From: Arthrobacter sp. H5
GTDB lineage: Bacteria > Actinomycetota > Actinomycetes > Actinomycetales > Micrococcaceae
DNA length: 43,774 nucleotides
Assembly: GCF_000520595.1 (NCBI RefSeq)
Contig: NZ_KI914980.1
Coordinates: 7,369 to 51,142 of the forward strand
Direction of reading: 5' to 3'
Shown: positions 43,075-43,774 of the stretch, in pieces
Layout: every line of letters starts with the position of its first letter
How positions within the stretch are numbered: the first letter of the stretch is position 1
Program-made: the position numbers and the translations under genes
Notes under the pieces: model-generated
Told to the model about the DNA's origin: nothing
Seen by the model: the letters and a program-made list of their open reading frames with translations, nothing else
Database searches by the model: none

Positions 43075-43774
43075 GTGGCCACCATGCAGGACGTTGCGCG
43101 CCACGCCAACGTGTCGATTGCCACGGTGTCCTTCACCATCAACAACACCAAGCCGGTCTCCCCCGCCACGCGGGCCAAGGTCGAGGCAGCGATGCAGGAG
43201 CTCGGATTCCGGCGCAACGTAGTCGGGCGTGCACTGGCCAGTAAGCGGACGCGCATTATCGCCCTGCTGTTTCCCGCGTTGCAGCACTCCTTCAGCGGAA
43301 CGGTGGTGCAGTTTTTCACCAGTGCAGCGGCTGCGGCCAGGGAATTGGGCTACAATCTGGTGCTCTGGCCGCTCAGCAACGACGCCGGGCAGACGACTGA
43401 ACTCACGTCCAGCGGGCTGGTGGACGGGGTGGTCCTGATGGAGGTCCAGTTCGACGACCCGCGTGTGGAGGAGCTGCTGGTTTCCGGGACACCGTTTGCC
43501 CTGATTGGACGCACCCGGGATCCCAGCTCGTTGACGTACGTTGACATCAACTTCGAGGAGACCCTGGCGGCGGCGGTACGGCACCTCACCACTTTGGGAC
43601 ATTCCCGGATCACACTGCTCGATGACGCCGTGGGGAGCCGCGATCTCGAGGGATTCGGTCCGGTCGGGCGATCACGGGACAGTTTCGGCGCCGAGATGCG
43701 CAGGCAAGGTCTGGAGCCGACGTCGTTCACGTGCGAGGCGACCCCCGCGGCCGGCAAGGCGGCCGCCACCCGAC
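43075..43774 (+). CDS. LacI-family transcriptional regulator, 5' part (runs off the window)
   Basis: An open frame of about 233 codons runs to the window edge. The HTH reads MQDVARHANVSIATVSFTIN, with the hinge LGFRRNVVGRALAS, and then a sugar-sensing domain (RIIALLFPAL, VDGVVLMEVQFDD, LTTLGHSRITLLDD). GTG at 43075 fits the family start, with AAAGGA eight bases upstream; in-frame ATGs at 43030 and 43066 are alternatives. It most likely represses the divergent sugar-uptake operon through the boxes at 42928-43009. The C-terminus is missing. Confidence 0.88.
   Translation, partial: MATMQDVARHANVSIATVSFTINNTKPVSPATRAKVEAAMQELGFRRNVVGRALASKRTRIIALLFPALQHSFSGTVVQFFTSAAAAARELGYNLVLWPLSNDAGQTTELTSSGLVDGVVLMEVQFDDPRVEELLVSGTPFALIGRTRDPSSLTYVDINFEETLAAAVRHLTTLGHSRITLLDDAVGSRDLEGFGPVGRSRDSFGAEMRRQGLEPTSFTCEATPAAGKAAATR

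Overview
The window comes from a high-GC Gram-positive chromosome, most likely a soil actinobacterium of the Micrococcaceae (Arthrobacter or a close relative). This is inferred from the many GTG/TTG starts behind AAGGAG-type ribosome sites, the split PntAA/PntAB/PntB transhydrogenase, the cysteine-free L36 gene, an Actinobacteria-type xylose isomerase and SNF2/SWIM pair, and sugar importers without their own ATPase. No rRNA, tRNA, prophage or CRISPR array was seen. The window opens inside an M24 peptidase gene and closes inside a LacI-family regulator gene.

Region by region. (1) 3-2030: end of an M24 peptidase; a probable zinc-starvation operon made of a perfect 7-1-7 Fur/Zur-type palindrome, a COG0523-like protein without a P-loop and a zinc-free L36 paralogue; then a convergent thioredoxin-like ferredoxin gene. 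(2) 2129-9136: an oxidative hexuronate operon on the minus strand (Gfo/Idh/MocA oxidoreductase, probable uronate dehydrogenase, 5-dehydro-4-deoxyglucarate dehydratase, aldarate dehydratase, 2-oxoglutarate semialdehyde dehydrogenase) with a divergent LacI repressor and its operators. Together these would turn galacturonate or glucuronate into 2-oxoglutarate. (3) 9575-13701: pntAA-pntAB-pntB and a fatty-acid desaturase. (4) 13806-18664: a frameshifted MbcA/ParS/Xre-like antitoxin gene, then a translationally coupled SNF2 helicase and SWIM zinc-finger protein. (5) 18673-22203: a GH127 beta-L-arabinofuranosidase gene broken by two frameshifts, a CitE/HpcH-type lyase and a divergent Bcp peroxiredoxin. 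(6) 22290-28364: hyi-glxR-gcl-glxK-allB, which takes allantoin ring opening and glyoxylate to glycerate 2-phosphate. (7) 28554-30437: an AbiEi-like gene cut by an amber codon and a Phd/VapC toxin-antitoxin pair. (8) 30560-35116: pentose/xylan genes (GH31 remnant, xylA, divergent ROK regulator xylR, CE7 acetyl esterase) with a small HTH locus inside. (9) 35141-37795: an IS4-family element with a frameshifted transposase, then two coupled genes of unknown function (coiled coil plus membrane protein). (10) 37817-43774: a sugar importer locus (substrate-binding lipoprotein, two permeases, ThuA-like protein, Gfo/Idh/MocA oxidoreductase) with a divergent LacI regulator; the first permease has an in-frame amber codon.

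Two themes stand out. Several intergenic spaces carry long, nearly perfect hairpins (22212, 27501, 28468, 30818; a weak one at 29613) whose outer arm sequences fall into two classes. Also, at least six ORF-breaking lesions (four frameshifts, two amber codons) lie in accessory genes, while the core metabolic genes are intact; this is either real decay or assembly error, and only reads can tell.
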